DNA of 64,000 nt, from the NCBI GenBank assembly GCA_030827515.1, contig JAUREI010000001.1, forward strand, positions 1 through 64,000, given 5' to 3'. The position numbers were made by a program, and so were the translations under genes. A model generated the notes under the pieces. The model was not told the origin of the DNA. It worked only from the letters and a program-made list of their open reading frames with translations, and did no database searches. This DNA is from Prosthecobacter sp. Lineage in GTDB: Bacteria > Verrucomicrobiota > Verrucomicrobiia > Verrucomicrobiales > Verrucomicrobiaceae. This document shows, one piece after another, positions 53,511 through 63,508 of the stretch (positions are counted from its first letter, which is position 1; the number at the start of each line of letters is the position of its first letter).

Positions 53511-54521
53511 ATGAGCAAGAACACCGCGAAAAAAATCATCAACGACCCCCTCAAGTGCGCTGACGAACTCTTCGAAGGCCTGGTTCTCGCCTACGACGGC
53601 AAGGCCCGCCGGGTGGGCAAACGCTCGATCGTCATGAACGACCTCCGCCCGGACGCGCCCGCCCTGCTGATCGGCGGCGGAGCCGGCCATGAACCCATTT
53701 ACCACGGCTTGGTTGGCAAGGGCATGGGCGATGGCGCCGCCGTCGGCGACATCTTCGCCGCCCCGCCCCCCGACATTGTTCTGGAAGCCACCCAGGCCGT
53801 GAACCGCGGCAAGGGCGTTCTCTACCTCTACGGCAACTACGCTGGAGACGTCATGAACTTTGACATCGGCGCCGAACTCGCCGCCGACGAGGGCATTGAG
53901 GTCAAGACAGTCATCATCAACGACGACGTCTGCTCGGCGCCGCCGACCGAGAAGGGCAAGCGCCGCGGCATCGCCGGCCTGGTGCCCGTCGTCAAACTGG
54001 CTGGCGCCGCCGCCAGCCAGGTCGACAGCCTCGACGAACTCGCCCGCATCGCCCAGAAGGCCGTCGATATGACCCGCACGGTCGGCGTCTCCACCAAGCC
54101 CGGCTCCATCCCGGCCACCGGTGCACCAACCTTTGAACTGCCCGAAGAACTCATTGGCCTCGGCATGGGCATCCACGGTGAAAAAGGCGTCGGCCTGATT
54201 CCCATGTGCACTGCCGACGAACTCGCGGCCAAGCTCCTCGAACTGCTGTTCGCCGATGACCTGGAACTCAATGCCGGTGATGAGATCGTCTTCTTCGTCA
54301 ACAGCCTTGGCAGCACCCACCTCATGGAACTGCTCATCCTCCTGCGCGCCGCCCGCCCGATCCTCGAAGCCCGCGGCCTGAAGGTGCACCAGACAATCTG
54401 CGACAACATCGTCACCTGTCAGGAAATGGCCGGTGTCAGCTTCAGCGTCACCAAGCTCGACGCCGAACTGAAGCAACTCTGGGACCTGCCCTGCGAAAGC
54501 CTCGGCTACACAAAACTCTGA
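53511..54521 (+). CDS. DhaK-like dihydroxyacetone kinase subunit (no DhaL nearby)
   Basis: A 336-residue protein with the DhaK substrate-binding fold. The N-terminal motif GGGAGHEPIYHGLVGKGMGDGA, LYGNYAGDVMNFDIG and ENDDVCSAPP-like INDDVCSAPP are conserved, and the covalent substrate histidine should be in GMGIHGEKGVG. DhaK binds dihydroxyacetone, while ATP or PEP phosphate comes from DhaL (and DhaM) partners. No dhaL is adjacent on either strand; the next genes are an esterase on the minus strand and GT4 on the other side. So the protein may act with a distant DhaL or in another role. ATG 53511 (MSKNTAKK) is the start. Confidence 0.88.
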   Translation: MSKNTAKKIINDPLKCADELFEGLVLAYDGKARRVGKRSIVMNDLRPDAPALLIGGGAGHEPIYHGLVGKGMGDGAAVGDIFAAPPPDIVLEATQAVNRGKGVLYLYGNYAGDVMNFDIGAELAADEGIEVKTVIINDDVCSAPPTEKGKRRGIAGLVPVVKLAGAAASQVDSLDELARIAQKAVDMTRTVGVSTKPGSIPATGAPTFELPEELIGLGMGIHGEKGVGLIPMCTADELAAKLLELLFADDLELNAGDEIVFFVNSLGSTHLMELLILLRAARPILEARGLKVHQTICDNIVTCQEMAGVSFSVTKLDAELKQLWDLPCESLGYTKL

Positions 54522-54532
54522 TGACTCGCCCG

Positions 54533-54562
54533 GACCTGTGGATTCCGGCGAATCCACAGGTC
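54533..54562 (+). terminator. Hairpin terminator after the DhaK-like gene
   Basis: A perfect 13-bp stem GACCTGTGGATTC / GAATCCACAGGTC with a CGGC loop begins 12 bp after the stop. No T-run follows, so it may terminate inefficiently or act on both strands. Confidence 0.6.
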
Positions 54563-54619
54563 AAATCCAGCAAGTTAGCGGATGGGTTTGGCGATCACGA
54601 TTCGTGATCACGATGGCGG

Positions 54620-56398
54620 CTACTTCTGCCCCGCCCCGGCCTTGAACTTGGCCATGAGTTCGAGGAAGCGCTTCTGCTTGGCCTGATACTCGGGGGAACC
54701 GCGCGGGTGGCTGTCGCGCTCGACCGCCAGGGCCCGGATCTCGGCGCCGAGGGCGCGACGGGCGGTAGCGGCAGCGTTGGCCTGGGCGGCGGCCGGGGCG
54801 ACCTTGGGTTCAACATCATCCCAGTCATCCGTGCGGAAGACTGAAGCCGGAAGACCGGCGCTGTTGATGAGGTTGGCGCCCTCGGGGTTGGAAGCCCATG
54901 CATATCGCACCGCCACCGGGGCGGCAACGGCCGGGCTGCGCACGAGCAGGCTGTCCGGACCGGCAACTTCAGCCTCGCCCCAGTGCCAGACCTTGTCGGC
55001 CCCGGCGATCTCAAAGCGCTTCAGGGCAGCGCCGTCACGGGCACGCAGGCCCTTGCCGGCGTGATCGAACTGCACGCGCATGGAACCGCCCTCGACGCGG
55101 CTTTCCCGATAGAGCGGCCCGGAATAAATCATGTCGCGACCATAATCCTTGGCCAGGGCCCAGAGGGCGAGACGTTCCCCGGGATCCTTCTTGTTCTTCG
55201 GATGGATGTCATCCGCCTCGCCAACATCGTTGGTGACCGCCATGCCGGTCTTCGGGGTGGTGGCGAGTACGAGCCGCATGCGATCCTGCAGCAGCGGCCA
55301 GGGATCGGGTGTGCCGGGTGCAGTCGAAGGCGCACGGTAACCGGCGAGTTGGACATAGTAGAAGGAGAAGCTGTCGCCCCAGCGCTTTCGCCAGTCGCCG
55401 ATCATCAGCGGCAGGGATTGATCGTAAGGCACCGCTCCGGCCTTGGCATTGCCCTCTCCCTGATACCAGATCGCCCCGCGCAGGCTGTAGCCGACAAAGG
55501 GGTGAATCATCGCATTGTAAAGAACGCCCGGCTTGCCTTCGGTGTCGAGCGGGCGCTTCGGAGGCATCGGTTTCTTGGGCAGACGGCGACGTTCCTCGGC
55601 CGACTTGCCCTTGGCGGCGGCCATGGTCGCCTGCCATTCCGCGAGTTTCGTTTCGTAGGCAGCCTGAGACTTCGCGGGATTGTAGACGGCATCCTCCTTC
55701 AGCAGCGCGTCGACAAGGGCCTTGGTGCCCGGCAGCGTGTTCAGGGCCTCCCGACTGGTGAAGGTTTCGACCGGCTTGCCACCCCAGGCGGTCTTCAGCA
55801 CGCCGACCGGGACGCCGAGGTCGAGGTGGAGTTTACGGGCGAAGAAAAAGGCCACGGCCGACCAGCCTGGCACCGTTTCAGGCGTGGCCGAGGACCAACT
55901 GCCATCGATGTCCTCCTGCGGCTCCACCGCCGTCACCAGCGGCGCATTGAACATGCGCAGGCCCGGATGGTTCGACTTGGCGATCAGTTCGGCATAGTCG
56001 GGAACGCGATCCATGGTGAAAAACATGTTCGACTGGCCGGAGGCGATCCAGACCTCACCGACAAGCACGTCGCGGAGGGTGCGTGTTTCCGTACCGGAAA
56101 CGACCGTCAGTTCCGCACCGGAGGCATCGGCCGCGCCGGTTTCAATGGCAACGCGCCAGCGTCCGCCGGCATCCGCCTTGGCGGTGGCGGACCGCCCCTT
56201 GAAGTTGACGCTCACTTCTGCACTCGGAGCGGCCTTGCCCCAGACGGCGGCAGCGCGCTCGCGCTGGAGCACCATGTGGTCCGAAAAAAAGTGTGGCAGG
56301 CTGAGTTGGGCGGAAACGGAGCCGGCCAGGCTCAGCAGGAGAAGACAGAGGAAACGTTGCATGGTGGTGAAGAGCGAACGATGGACTGACGATTTCAT
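54620..56398 (-). CDS. Exported sialate O-acetylesterase-like (SASA/SGNH) esterase
   Basis: A 592-residue exported esterase. The signal MKSSVHRSLFTTMQRFLCLLLLSLAGSVSA is followed by FSDHMVLQRE, the standard opening of SASA-family proteins. The nucleophile block is GEVWIASGQSNM (about 110-121), with WYQGEGN (about 305-311) and the late DIHPKNK supplying the rest of the SGNH triad. It removes O-acetyl groups from sialic acids or other sugars in related proteins. The start overlaps the preceding gene's stop as ATGA, so it is coupled to the DUF3604 gene. The substrate in this organism is not known. Confidence 0.9.
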   Translation of the reverse strand: MKSSVHRSLFTTMQRFLCLLLLSLAGSVSAQLSLPHFFSDHMVLQRERAAAVWGKAAPSAEVSVNFKGRSATAKADAGGRWRVAIETGAADASGAELTVVSGTETRTLRDVLVGEVWIASGQSNMFFTMDRVPDYAELIAKSNHPGLRMFNAPLVTAVEPQEDIDGSWSSATPETVPGWSAVAFFFARKLHLDLGVPVGVLKTAWGGKPVETFTSREALNTLPGTKALVDALLKEDAVYNPAKSQAAYETKLAEWQATMAAAKGKSAEERRRLPKKPMPPKRPLDTEGKPGVLYNAMIHPFVGYSLRGAIWYQGEGNAKAGAVPYDQSLPLMIGDWRKRWGDSFSFYYVQLAGYRAPSTAPGTPDPWPLLQDRMRLVLATTPKTGMAVTNDVGEADDIHPKNKKDPGERLALWALAKDYGRDMIYSGPLYRESRVEGGSMRVQFDHAGKGLRARDGAALKRFEIAGADKVWHWGEAEVAGPDSLLVRSPAVAAPVAVRYAWASNPEGANLINSAGLPASVFRTDDWDDVEPKVAPAAAQANAAATARRALGAEIRALAVERDSHPRGSPEYQAKQKRFLELMAKFKAGAGQK

Positions 56399-58974
56399 TT
56401 CACATGGATCCAAAGCGGCGAAGACCAGGCCATGTTGCCGTCGGCCTGTTCGATGCGCAGGTAATAGCGGTTTTCACCCGCCAGCGGTGCCGGATCCGTC
56501 CAGACCGTGTCGACGGAAGGGGCTCCCGGCTCGAGCACGTGGTGATTCTGCTCGTTGCGCACGACGGTCAATCGCTTGACCGCGGCGGTGCCCTCGACAC
56601 GGATGCGCAGTTCCGGCTTGCCGGTGACGTCAAATACCTCACCCATGAGGTGGTCGCCGCTGCTCAGTTCGACAAAGATCTTGTCGGTGGCGGCGCAGGT
56701 GCGCCGAGCCTTGAAGCCGGCAATCAGGCCTTCCCGCGTGAACTCCTCGACATAGACGCCTCCAAACGAGGTGTGCGTGGCAATGTGGTCGCTGGAGGCG
56801 AACACCCCGAGCTTGTGACCGACAGCGAGCGCCTTCTGGTAGACGCCGTTGTTGTAGCCCTGCGGCTTTTTGAAACCGGCATCGAAGTCGGTGATGGCAC
56901 CGGGAGGCTTGGGATGCTCGTCGCCGGCGAGCCTGTGCGGGGTGTAGTTTTCCCCCTGACGCAGACCCACCGTTGGCTGCGGCAGCCCAAGCCCCTCGTA
57001 ACTGACACGCGCTCCTTGGAAGATTTCGACGGTGTTTTCATGGGTGCCGTCGATGCCGTTGTCGTAGCGGGTCCAGTCGGTGCCCATGCCCGTGGCTCCG
57101 GTGTGGCTGATGACCGCACAGGGCTTGTCATGCCGTTTGAGCAGATCCCAGAGTTCGGTCGGCTGAATGGGTTGAATGCCGGCGGCAACCGGCAAATCCT
57201 TCTGCCAGGGCGAGGCACGGTAGGTGGCACGGTTGATGTAGATCATGGGGCCGCCGCGCCGGGCGAAGACGATGTTGCGGTGGCCCCATGGGAAGGGCTG
57301 CTCGCGTTCATAGGCGTAGAGCGAGGCAAACCGGCCTGGGGCATGGAAGACATCGACCTGGCGCTGGGTGTGCCACCATTCATAAGGCGAATAGATCTTG
57401 CCGATGTCGGTGTGATCGGATGTGCCGAGGAAATCCAGGCCGGCGAGGTCGTAAGCATAGCGGTAGTGCTCGACGATGCAGCCGTCGAAACCGGTGCGGC
57501 AATTCGACAGATCGGTGTGCCGATGCAGGTCGCCCCAGACCAGGCGGTAGGTTTTGCCACCGATCGTCCAGGTGTGATGCTCGTCGAGGGCTCGTGGCGG
57601 CGTCTCGTCGTTGAAGTAGGCCTCCGGCTCGGGGCTGCGGGCAATCCCTGGCGCGGACTCTTCGGGCAGCAGGGGCCAGTCGGCATCGTGCCGGAGCTGC
57701 GCAGTGTGGATTTCAGCGATGCCACTGGCCTTGCTGATGCGGCGATCCGTGGCCCAGGATATCCAGATGCCACCCTTGGGACCAACATGCAGTTCCTGAC
57801 GACGATCCTGACCCATCGTGCTTTCCGGCAACGCCGCCGGTTCCGCCCAGCGGCCAGTGGCCGGGTCGTAACATGTCACCACGCCACGCCAAAACGTGTT
57901 GGCGAAGCTGCGATACCCCAGCCAGACCTGTCCCTCGCGGACGGCCACCGAAGGCAGATTGACAGCGAAGCCCGGACTGGGATCCGGTGCCGGCGTCGGC
58001 CGACCTTTCTCAGGGACCGGAACCTCGGTGAACACCCCCGTCGCGGGATCATAACGACCGAGCAGCAGGCGTTTGTGGGCATTGAGCCCCATGTCATTTT
58101 CATGGCCGCGTGAATCGAGCCCCCACTGGCGACGACCGCGTTCGGCGGCAATCCAGAGACCGCCCTTCTCATCGGCCGCAATGCTGGCACGGGCCTCGTA
58201 TTCGGGGGTAGCCACCAGCACGCGGTCATCCACCGCGCCATCGAGGCCCACTCGGGCAAGCCGGAGGTTGAACTCACTGCCGGCTGAGCCGTCATAGACG
58301 ATCCAGCCCCCCCTGGCATCGGTGAAGGCAAGGCGTGGCTCCCAGTTGCCGCCCTCGACCGAGGTGGAAACACGGGTGGGCGGTGACCACAGGCGGGTGT
58401 CCGGACTCCAGTGGCGTGTCCAGACCTGCGAGGTGCCGGGGCGGATCTCCTGCCAGGTCACCCAGACCCGACCGGCGGAATCCGTGCCGGCGTCGGCAAA
58501 ACTGTGCCCGGCATCTTCCGAGGCCGCCAACTCCACCACCGGACCCGTGACACCCTCCGCATGACGGCAGGCACGCAGGGTCATCACCTCGCGTTCATTC
58601 ACCTGCCCCCAAAAGGCCCAGACCCCCTTGCCACCATCGGCCGCCAGCGTCGGCTGGTGAATGACACCGGGGGCGGACATGGCCGCGACAGGCTGCCAGC
58701 CCCCCTCAGCCCGAGTCAACAAGCGCACAATGTCAGACTTGCCGTCATGCTCCACACAGACGGCCCAGAGTTTCAGGTCATCGGCGATGACGAAGTCGGG
58801 AAAGTCGCGGTGCAAGGCAGGGTCCGCCAACTTCAGGTGCTGGGCCAACGGCGCCTGCCACTGTGTTGCCACAGCTGCCACCCCGGCCTTTTTCTTTTTC
58901 GTGGCAGGTTTGTCCTGAGCCGGCAACATCAGCGGCGCGACCAGAAAAAGGGGAAGGAGAAAACGCAGCATCAT
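56395..58974 (-). CDS. Exported protein with N-terminal beta-propeller and DUF3604 (PHP-like) domain
   Basis: An 859-residue exported protein. The signal peptide (MMLRFLLPLFLVAPLMLPAQ) is followed by a lysine-rich stretch. Residues about 40-450 look like a sialidase/YncE-type beta-propeller with blades ending in motifs such as GVWAFWGQ, GRVWVTWQE, GGWIVYDGS and GGLWIAAE. The C-terminal half is DUF3604: WGDLHRHTDLS (about 478-488), GTSDHTD (about 518), SHTGATG and FASSDH supply metal-binding His/Asp residues of a PHP-type hydrolase. It probably hydrolyses an outer-face phosphate or sulfate ester, but substrate is unknown. Its 3' end overlaps the esterase gene (ATGA). Start ATG 58974 (or the next codon). 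Confidence 0.83.
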   Translation of the reverse strand: MMLRFLLPLFLVAPLMLPAQDKPATKKKKAGVAAVATQWQAPLAQHLKLADPALHRDFPDFVIADDLKLWAVCVEHDGKSDIVRLLTRAEGGWQPVAAMSAPGVIHQPTLAADGGKGVWAFWGQVNEREVMTLRACRHAEGVTGPVVELAASEDAGHSFADAGTDSAGRVWVTWQEIRPGTSQVWTRHWSPDTRLWSPPTRVSTSVEGGNWEPRLAFTDARGGWIVYDGSAGSEFNLRLARVGLDGAVDDRVLVATPEYEARASIAADEKGGLWIAAERGRRQWGLDSRGHENDMGLNAHKRLLLGRYDPATGVFTEVPVPEKGRPTPAPDPSPGFAVNLPSVAVREGQVWLGYRSFANTFWRGVVTCYDPATGRWAEPAALPESTMGQDRRQELHVGPKGGIWISWATDRRISKASGIAEIHTAQLRHDADWPLLPEESAPGIARSPEPEAYFNDETPPRALDEHHTWTIGGKTYRLVWGDLHRHTDLSNCRTGFDGCIVEHYRYAYDLAGLDFLGTSDHTDIGKIYSPYEWWHTQRQVDVFHAPGRFASLYAYEREQPFPWGHRNIVFARRGGPMIYINRATYRASPWQKDLPVAAGIQPIQPTELWDLLKRHDKPCAVISHTGATGMGTDWTRYDNGIDGTHENTVEIFQGARVSYEGLGLPQPTVGLRQGENYTPHRLAGDEHPKPPGAITDFDAGFKKPQGYNNGVYQKALAVGHKLGVFASSDHIATHTSFGGVYVEEFTREGLIAGFKARRTCAATDKIFVELSSGDHLMGEVFDVTGKPELRIRVEGTAAVKRLTVVRNEQNHHVLEPGAPSVDTVWTDPAPLAGENRYYLRIEQADGNMAWSSPLWIHVK

Positions 58975-59073
58975 GACCGCAGGGTGAACGGCGTGGGATG
59001 GAGGAGCTTGCGAAGGAATCCGCATCCTGCACCGCCTTTTGCACCTGAGACCGGCGATCGAACTCACCCCGAC

Positions 59074-61416
59074 TCACTGCAGCACGTTTTCGCCACGATT
59101 CTCCTTCTGCTGGAGGGTCACCGGCCAGCCAGGAAACTGGTTCGACGGCTTGCCATCCGTGGCATCAATGAGGAAGCGGAAAGACTCGATGTGATAGGTC
59201 AGTTTTTCGGTGTCAAAGGTGATGAAACCGAAGCCACTGCCCTTCTCGTGCGCCTTGTCGTAGCGGTTGGGAGCCTGACCGACGAGCGGGTTGCCAACGG
59301 CATAGACGTAGGCCTTGTTGCCAAGACCCTCGATAAACTCGCCGGTGTCGGGCAGACCGTGCCGAGGCCGGTTGGCGTGCGGCATCTTCAGGTCGTCGGG
59401 CCGCCACCAGCGCGGATAACCGGCGGCGATGGCCGGTGTGCAGAACGACCAGTTGCTGTCGCGCTGCTTTTCCACGCCATACTGCACCAGAGTGGTCAAG
59501 TGCTGGTCGCCGTTGATGTGCAGGGCCATGGAGGAACGCATCAGATCGATCGTGCGATTGCGCGGAGTCTGCGGCCAACCGCCGGAATCGAGGTCGGCCT
59601 TCAGATAACCGTCGAAGCCGCCGTGATGGGTGGCGACGTTGGCCAGGACCGTCTGGCTCAGCACGGCCTTGAGCTTGTGCCCCCGCCAGTCGCCGGCCCA
59701 TTCCTTGAGGAACTGCTCCTGGCGCTCGCCCAGCAGGACCAAGCCGAGTTGATCGAGTTTTGACGTGTCGAAATCGGCGTCCAGAACGTGGTCGGCGCGA
59801 CCGCCGCCAGTGTCGACCTTCTCCGGACCACTTTTCCATTGGCGGTCGGCCAGGATGGCGAAGCTGACACCGCCATAGACCATGTCGCCGTAGTAGACGC
59901 TGATGTCCTGCAGCACCGGCTTGCTGTCATAGGGATCCGGGTGATGGGCGCAGTTCGTCTTGTGGACGGCATTGACCATGCGCGCCGGCTGAATGTAGCC
60001 CCCCTTCGAGGAGGCCCCGCTGTCGCCGACGTCCATCGGCTTGCCACCCTCTCCCCAGATGTTGCCCTGGAAGACGTCGTGATCGTCGGGCAGGCAGAGC
60101 GTGGGGGCGTTGCGCATCACCTCGCGGAAGGCCCAGCCGTGCTGGTAGAACTTGCGCAGGTAGTTCAGAATGGCGCGTTCGGCGTTGTCGCGAATGATGC
60201 CAAAACCGCCGTGGTTTTCATAGATCTGGTCTCCGGAAAAGAAGACCAAGTCGGGATCGAGCCTGACCAGGTTTTCAGCGACCGGCGCATACGGGAAGCC
60301 ATAGTCGTTCTGACAGGTGAGCGCCGCCATGCGCAGGGGTCGCCCCTCGGGATTGGCCTTGATGGTCCCGGCCCACTCGTGGTCGGTGTGGCTGCCGTCG
60401 GTGTGTTTTTCACGGTAGACAACCTTGTAGGGGGTGGCGCGTTTGGCGTCCCAGTTGGGGATGCGAAAGGTCGCCGTCCAGGCATCGGTGTCGAGCCGGG
60501 CGGTGCCGAGCGACTTCCATCCGCCGTCCTTTTCGATGCGCAACTCGACATCCGGATGGTCCTTGGCACCGAGGGGGCCGGTGAGGGCACTGAGCTTCAT
60601 GACGAACCCCTCCGCTCCCCGCGAGTCACTCAGCGAATACATGGTCCAGAGGATCGGACCGAACCGGTTGGCCTCGTTGACGGTGAAGGCGTCCCCTTCG
60701 AGGGTCCAGTTCTGGAATCGGTATCGACCTCCGGTCGCATTGCCCCCGGCCTTGCCCTTCTTGCCCTTGGCGGCACCGGCGCCGCCGGCCGCGAAGTTGT
60801 TGGCAATCGAAATGTTGCCAAGCACCTTGTCAGCCGGGACTCGATGGCTGACGCTCGCGAGAGCCGTCCCACGATCGGCGTCGGAAGCCGTCAGGGTGAG
60901 CAAGCACTCCGCCCCCTCGGTCCTGCCCTGGAGGACCAGGCGCAGGCGCGGACGGGTCGCCCCATCGGCAACAGCCGCATTCTTCGGACCCAGAATGAGT
61001 TGCCCTCCCTGCCAGCCGGCGTTGATGCCGTTCTGCACAAAACAGTTGCTGCGATGCTCGTCGATTTCGCTGCGCAGGCCGATGCGAAAACCGGCTCCGC
61101 CGTCGCTTTTCAAGGTCTCCAACCGCGTCAGGGTGACAGCCATCGAGAAGGAACCGGCCTGCGTGACCTGATGGGTGAGCGAGTGAACGCTGCGTCCAGG
61201 TCCCGCATTGAGACATTCGGCGCCGCCGTCACGCACACACCAGTCCTCCATCGGATTGGCCCAGAATTCACCGCCGAGAAAGACGCGATCGTGGGTCCGC
61301 GCCCACGGATCCACGGACGGTGCCGCTGCGGAAAGTGGCTCGCGACCCGTGAAGCTGGCGAGGGTTCCGGCAGTGAAAAGCTTGAGGCTGGTGCGTCGGG
61401 TCAGGGGCGTGCTCAT
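59074..61416 (-). CDS. Exported PhoD-like alkaline phosphatase/phosphodiesterase
   Basis: A 780-residue protein with a twin-arginine-like signal ([17 protein letters not shown] at 7-8), matching Tat export, which is usual for PhoD. The N-terminal 330 residues have no obvious domain. The PhoD metallophosphatase part has FFSGDQIYE (about 391), [10 protein letters not shown] (about 440) and HINGDQHLT (about 632), which should bind Ca and Fe as in PhoD. It would release phosphate from mono- or diesters outside the cell and may belong to the Pho regulon governed by the phoBR pair at the left end of the window. No Pho box was identified upstream. Confidence 0.88.
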   Translation of the reverse strand: MSTPLTRRTSLKLFTAGTLASFTGREPLSAAAPSVDPWARTHDRVFLGGEFWANPMEDWCVRDGGAECLNAGPGRSVHSLTHQVTQAGSFSMAVTLTRLETLKSDGGAGFRIGLRSEIDEHRSNCFVQNGINAGWQGGQLILGPKNAAVADGATRPRLRLVLQGRTEGAECLLTLTASDADRGTALASVSHRVPADKVLGNISIANNFAAGGAGAAKGKKGKAGGNATGGRYRFQNWTLEGDAFTVNEANRFGPILWTMYSLSDSRGAEGFVMKLSALTGPLGAKDHPDVELRIEKDGGWKSLGTARLDTDAWTATFRIPNWDAKRATPYKVVYREKHTDGSHTDHEWAGTIKANPEGRPLRMAALTCQNDYGFPYAPVAENLVRLDPDLVFFSGDQIYENHGGFGIIRDNAERAILNYLRKFYQHGWAFREVMRNAPTLCLPDDHDVFQGNIWGEGGKPMDVGDSGASSKGGYIQPARMVNAVHKTNCAHHPDPYDSKPVLQDISVYYGDMVYGGVSFAILADRQWKSGPEKVDTGGGRADHVLDADFDTSKLDQLGLVLLGERQEQFLKEWAGDWRGHKLKAVLSQTVLANVATHHGGFDGYLKADLDSGGWPQTPRNRTIDLMRSSMALHINGDQHLTTLVQYGVEKQRDSNWSFCTPAIAAGYPRWWRPDDLKMPHANRPRHGLPDTGEFIEGLGNKAYVYAVGNPLVGQAPNRYDKAHEKGSGFGFITFDTEKLTYHIESFRFLIDATDGKPSNQFPGWPVTLQQKENRGENVLQ

Positions 61417-61475
61417 GAACCCCTGAAAACGTCCAAACCAGGCAAAACGATCAGCCTTTTTTGGTTGGATCGCTG

Positions 61476-63434
61476 TCAGGGTTCACAGAGCCTGCGCAGG
61501 GCCTCGATGTCGCCATACTTCACCGCGCCCGGCACAAAATGAACGCTCCAAGGATCGGTCAGATCGGCAAAACGAAAACCGTCCGTCTCCGCCTCCACAT
61601 CCGTCAAACCGAGCAGGGCACCGGCAGCGAGGGCGATGGGGCCGGCCCCATGGGTGCCACGCAATTGCAGTTTCTTCAGGGGGTATTCGGCACGTCCTTG
61701 CATCATGGTGACCATCGTCATGGCGTCATGAACGCGCCGGGCGAACAAGCTGGGATTGTAGCCGAAGGTGTAACCGCTGAACTCGCGAAAATCGTTGGGC
61801 TTCGTGCGCAGGTTGTCGCCCGCCTTCGGCTGTTCGGTTGCACCCTGCAGGTACAGGACCGGACAAGCCACCGCCTTGCCGTCATCCAAAAGGGCGCGCG
61901 CGGCCGGCGTCGGGCCCGATGCACCATGGATGCTTTCGCCCCCCTCCAGACTCAGCCAGAGCACGGCTTCGCCACGCCAATCTTTGGGGTAGAGAAAGGT
62001 TGCACGAACTTCCTCGCCCTGCGCCTTCAGGCGGGTGACGCCCTCCATGAGCAGATAATCGCCGCGATCCTCCTTGCTGAGCAACTCGTACTCGACCTGG
62101 TCCGCGGCAGGGGCACCGCGGCCGATGAGAACCTCCCAGGCCGTCCCCACGGTGGCACGCAGCGTCGCCTTGTCAGCCCCGTGCACGAGCGGCTCGATGC
62201 GGCTGGAATCCTGCTCACTCATCCAGGCGCAGATGGCCTCCTCGTGCGGAGTGCCAACCTGGTCGCCCTTCGGCGCGGGATGACCACCGGTCCAGACTGA
62301 CAACTCCTCACGACCGAGCACTCGGAACTCGCGCTCCTGCCCGGGGTTGTCCAGCCCGAGACGGAAATGGCGGTTGTAAAAGGCGTACATCGCCTTGCGT
62401 GAGGGCAGGTTGTAGTTGTGCGGAAACTGGGTCGCGATATGGGCGGTGATGCGGTCGGGGACACCCAGTTTTTGATACAAATCCTTCAGCTCCGGCAGGC
62501 CCTTGGTGGCAAGCTCCTTGGTCCAGTCATCAGCGGCCGTGACCCCAAGCGGGCGCGGGGCGACAAGAGCCGCGATGTCGATGTTACCCTGGCCGATGCG
62601 AAGGTGGTGGCTGTTCTCACAGGTGCAGCCCCCCTGCATGGCGGTGGAAACCATGACGCAGGGAAAGGCTGCGGCCACACGCGGATCAAGACCGGCAATC
62701 ATCATCGTCTGAGTGCCACCGCCACTGGCGCCGGTGCAGCCGATGCGGTCCGGATCAACCCCATCGAGGGTGAGAAGGAAGTCAACCGCACGCAGTCCAT
62801 TCCAGGTCTGCAATCCAAAGTAGGTCTGCAGGCGAAGGTCGGCCGACGGGCTGAGGAAACCTGTTTTGGCGGCACCATGGCGGTGTGCGGTGAACTGCAC
62901 GGAGTCGGCATAACCGAGCATGTCATACAGAAAGGCCGCGCAGCCCATGCGCGCGAGCTGGATACAGCGTGCCTGAAGGGGCGAACGCGCGGCGCACTCC
63001 AATTCCTCGGCACCGGTGTCGAGTTCCTTCTTCGTCGCCGGCGAACCCGCACCGCGGTCCATGAAACGGCCGTCCGGCCAATGGCCATGCGGACAGAGCA
63101 CGGCGGGCATCTTCGCCGGCCGCTTTTTCGGCAGATACAGGCTGCCGGTGACAAAATGTCCCGGCAGACTCTCGAAGAACACCCGGTCGACCGTGTAGTC
63201 ATCTTCCTCGACACGACCGTGGATGACGGCGTTGAGCGGGGTTTTTTCCGGCATGGGCCAGAGACCCGCGGCGACGGCCACTCGGCGCTCAATCTCGGTG
63301 CGGCGCGCCGGCCAGGCCTCCTTCGAGGCGACCGGGGTCATGGGGAAGTAGCCGTTGAGGTCGCGCATTTCGCGCGTGGGCGTCTGGGCCTCGGCAAGAC
63401 CGGCGGCGAAGAGAAAGAGGAGGAAGGGCTTCAT
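61476..63434 (-). CDS. Exported alpha/beta hydrolase (acetylxylan esterase-like)
   Basis: A 652-residue exported hydrolase. The signal [15 protein letters not shown] is followed by [12 protein letters not shown]. The N-terminal half is an alpha/beta hydrolase with [10 protein letters not shown] (oxyanion region, about 110-119) and nucleophile Ser in [11 protein letters not shown] (about 230-240), typical of acetylxylan-esterase-like proteins in Verrucomicrobiota and Planctomycetota. The C-terminal half is a second hydrolase-like repeat with [10 protein letters not shown] but lacks a clear catalytic serine. It probably removes ester groups from plant or algal polysaccharide. It ends 59 bp before the PhoD gene. 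Confidence 0.82.
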   Translation of the reverse strand: MKPFLLFLFAAGLAEAQTPTREMRDLNGYFPMTPVASKEAWPARRTEIERRVAVAAGLWPMPEKTPLNAVIHGRVEEDDYTVDRVFFESLPGHFVTGSLYLPKKRPAKMPAVLCPHGHWPDGRFMDRGAGSPATKKELDTGAEELECAARSPLQARCIQLARMGCAAFLYDMLGYADSVQFTAHRHGAAKTGFLSPSADLRLQTYFGLQTWNGLRAVDFLLTLDGVDPDRIGCTGASGGGTQTMMIAGLDPRVAAAFPCVMVSTAMQGGCTCENSHHLRIGQGNIDIAALVAPRPLGVTAADDWTKELATKGLPELKDLYQKLGVPDRITAHIATQFPHNYNLPSRKAMYAFYNRHFRLGLDNPGQEREFRVLGREELSVWTGGHPAPKGDQVGTPHEEAICAWMSEQDSSRIEPLVHGADKATLRATVGTAWEVLIGRGAPAADQVEYELLSKEDRGDYLLMEGVTRLKAQGEEVRATFLYPKDWRGEAVLWLSLEGGESIHGASGPTPAARALLDDGKAVACPVLYLQGATEQPKAGDNLRTKPNDFREFSGYTFGYNPSLFARRVHDAMTMVTMMQGRAEYPLKKLQLRGTHGAGPIALAAGALLGLTDVEAETDGFRFADLTDPWSVHFVPGAVKYGDIEALRRLCEP

Positions 63435-63508
63435 GGAGGCAGATCAACCCCATACGCCGGCCGCCGCACCGATTCATCAGCGCGACGCAGAAGTTCTGCG
63501 CCACCGGC

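Noticed and set aside
54593-54614. GATCACGAT repeated, with a 7-bp palindrome, before the sialate esterase stop
   Set aside because: Too short to distinguish from chance or a weak terminator.
56404-61542. Plus-strand ORFs of 569, 450 and 584 residues over the exported hydrolase genes
   Set aside because: Shadows of signal-peptide-bearing minus-strand genes with catalytic motifs.
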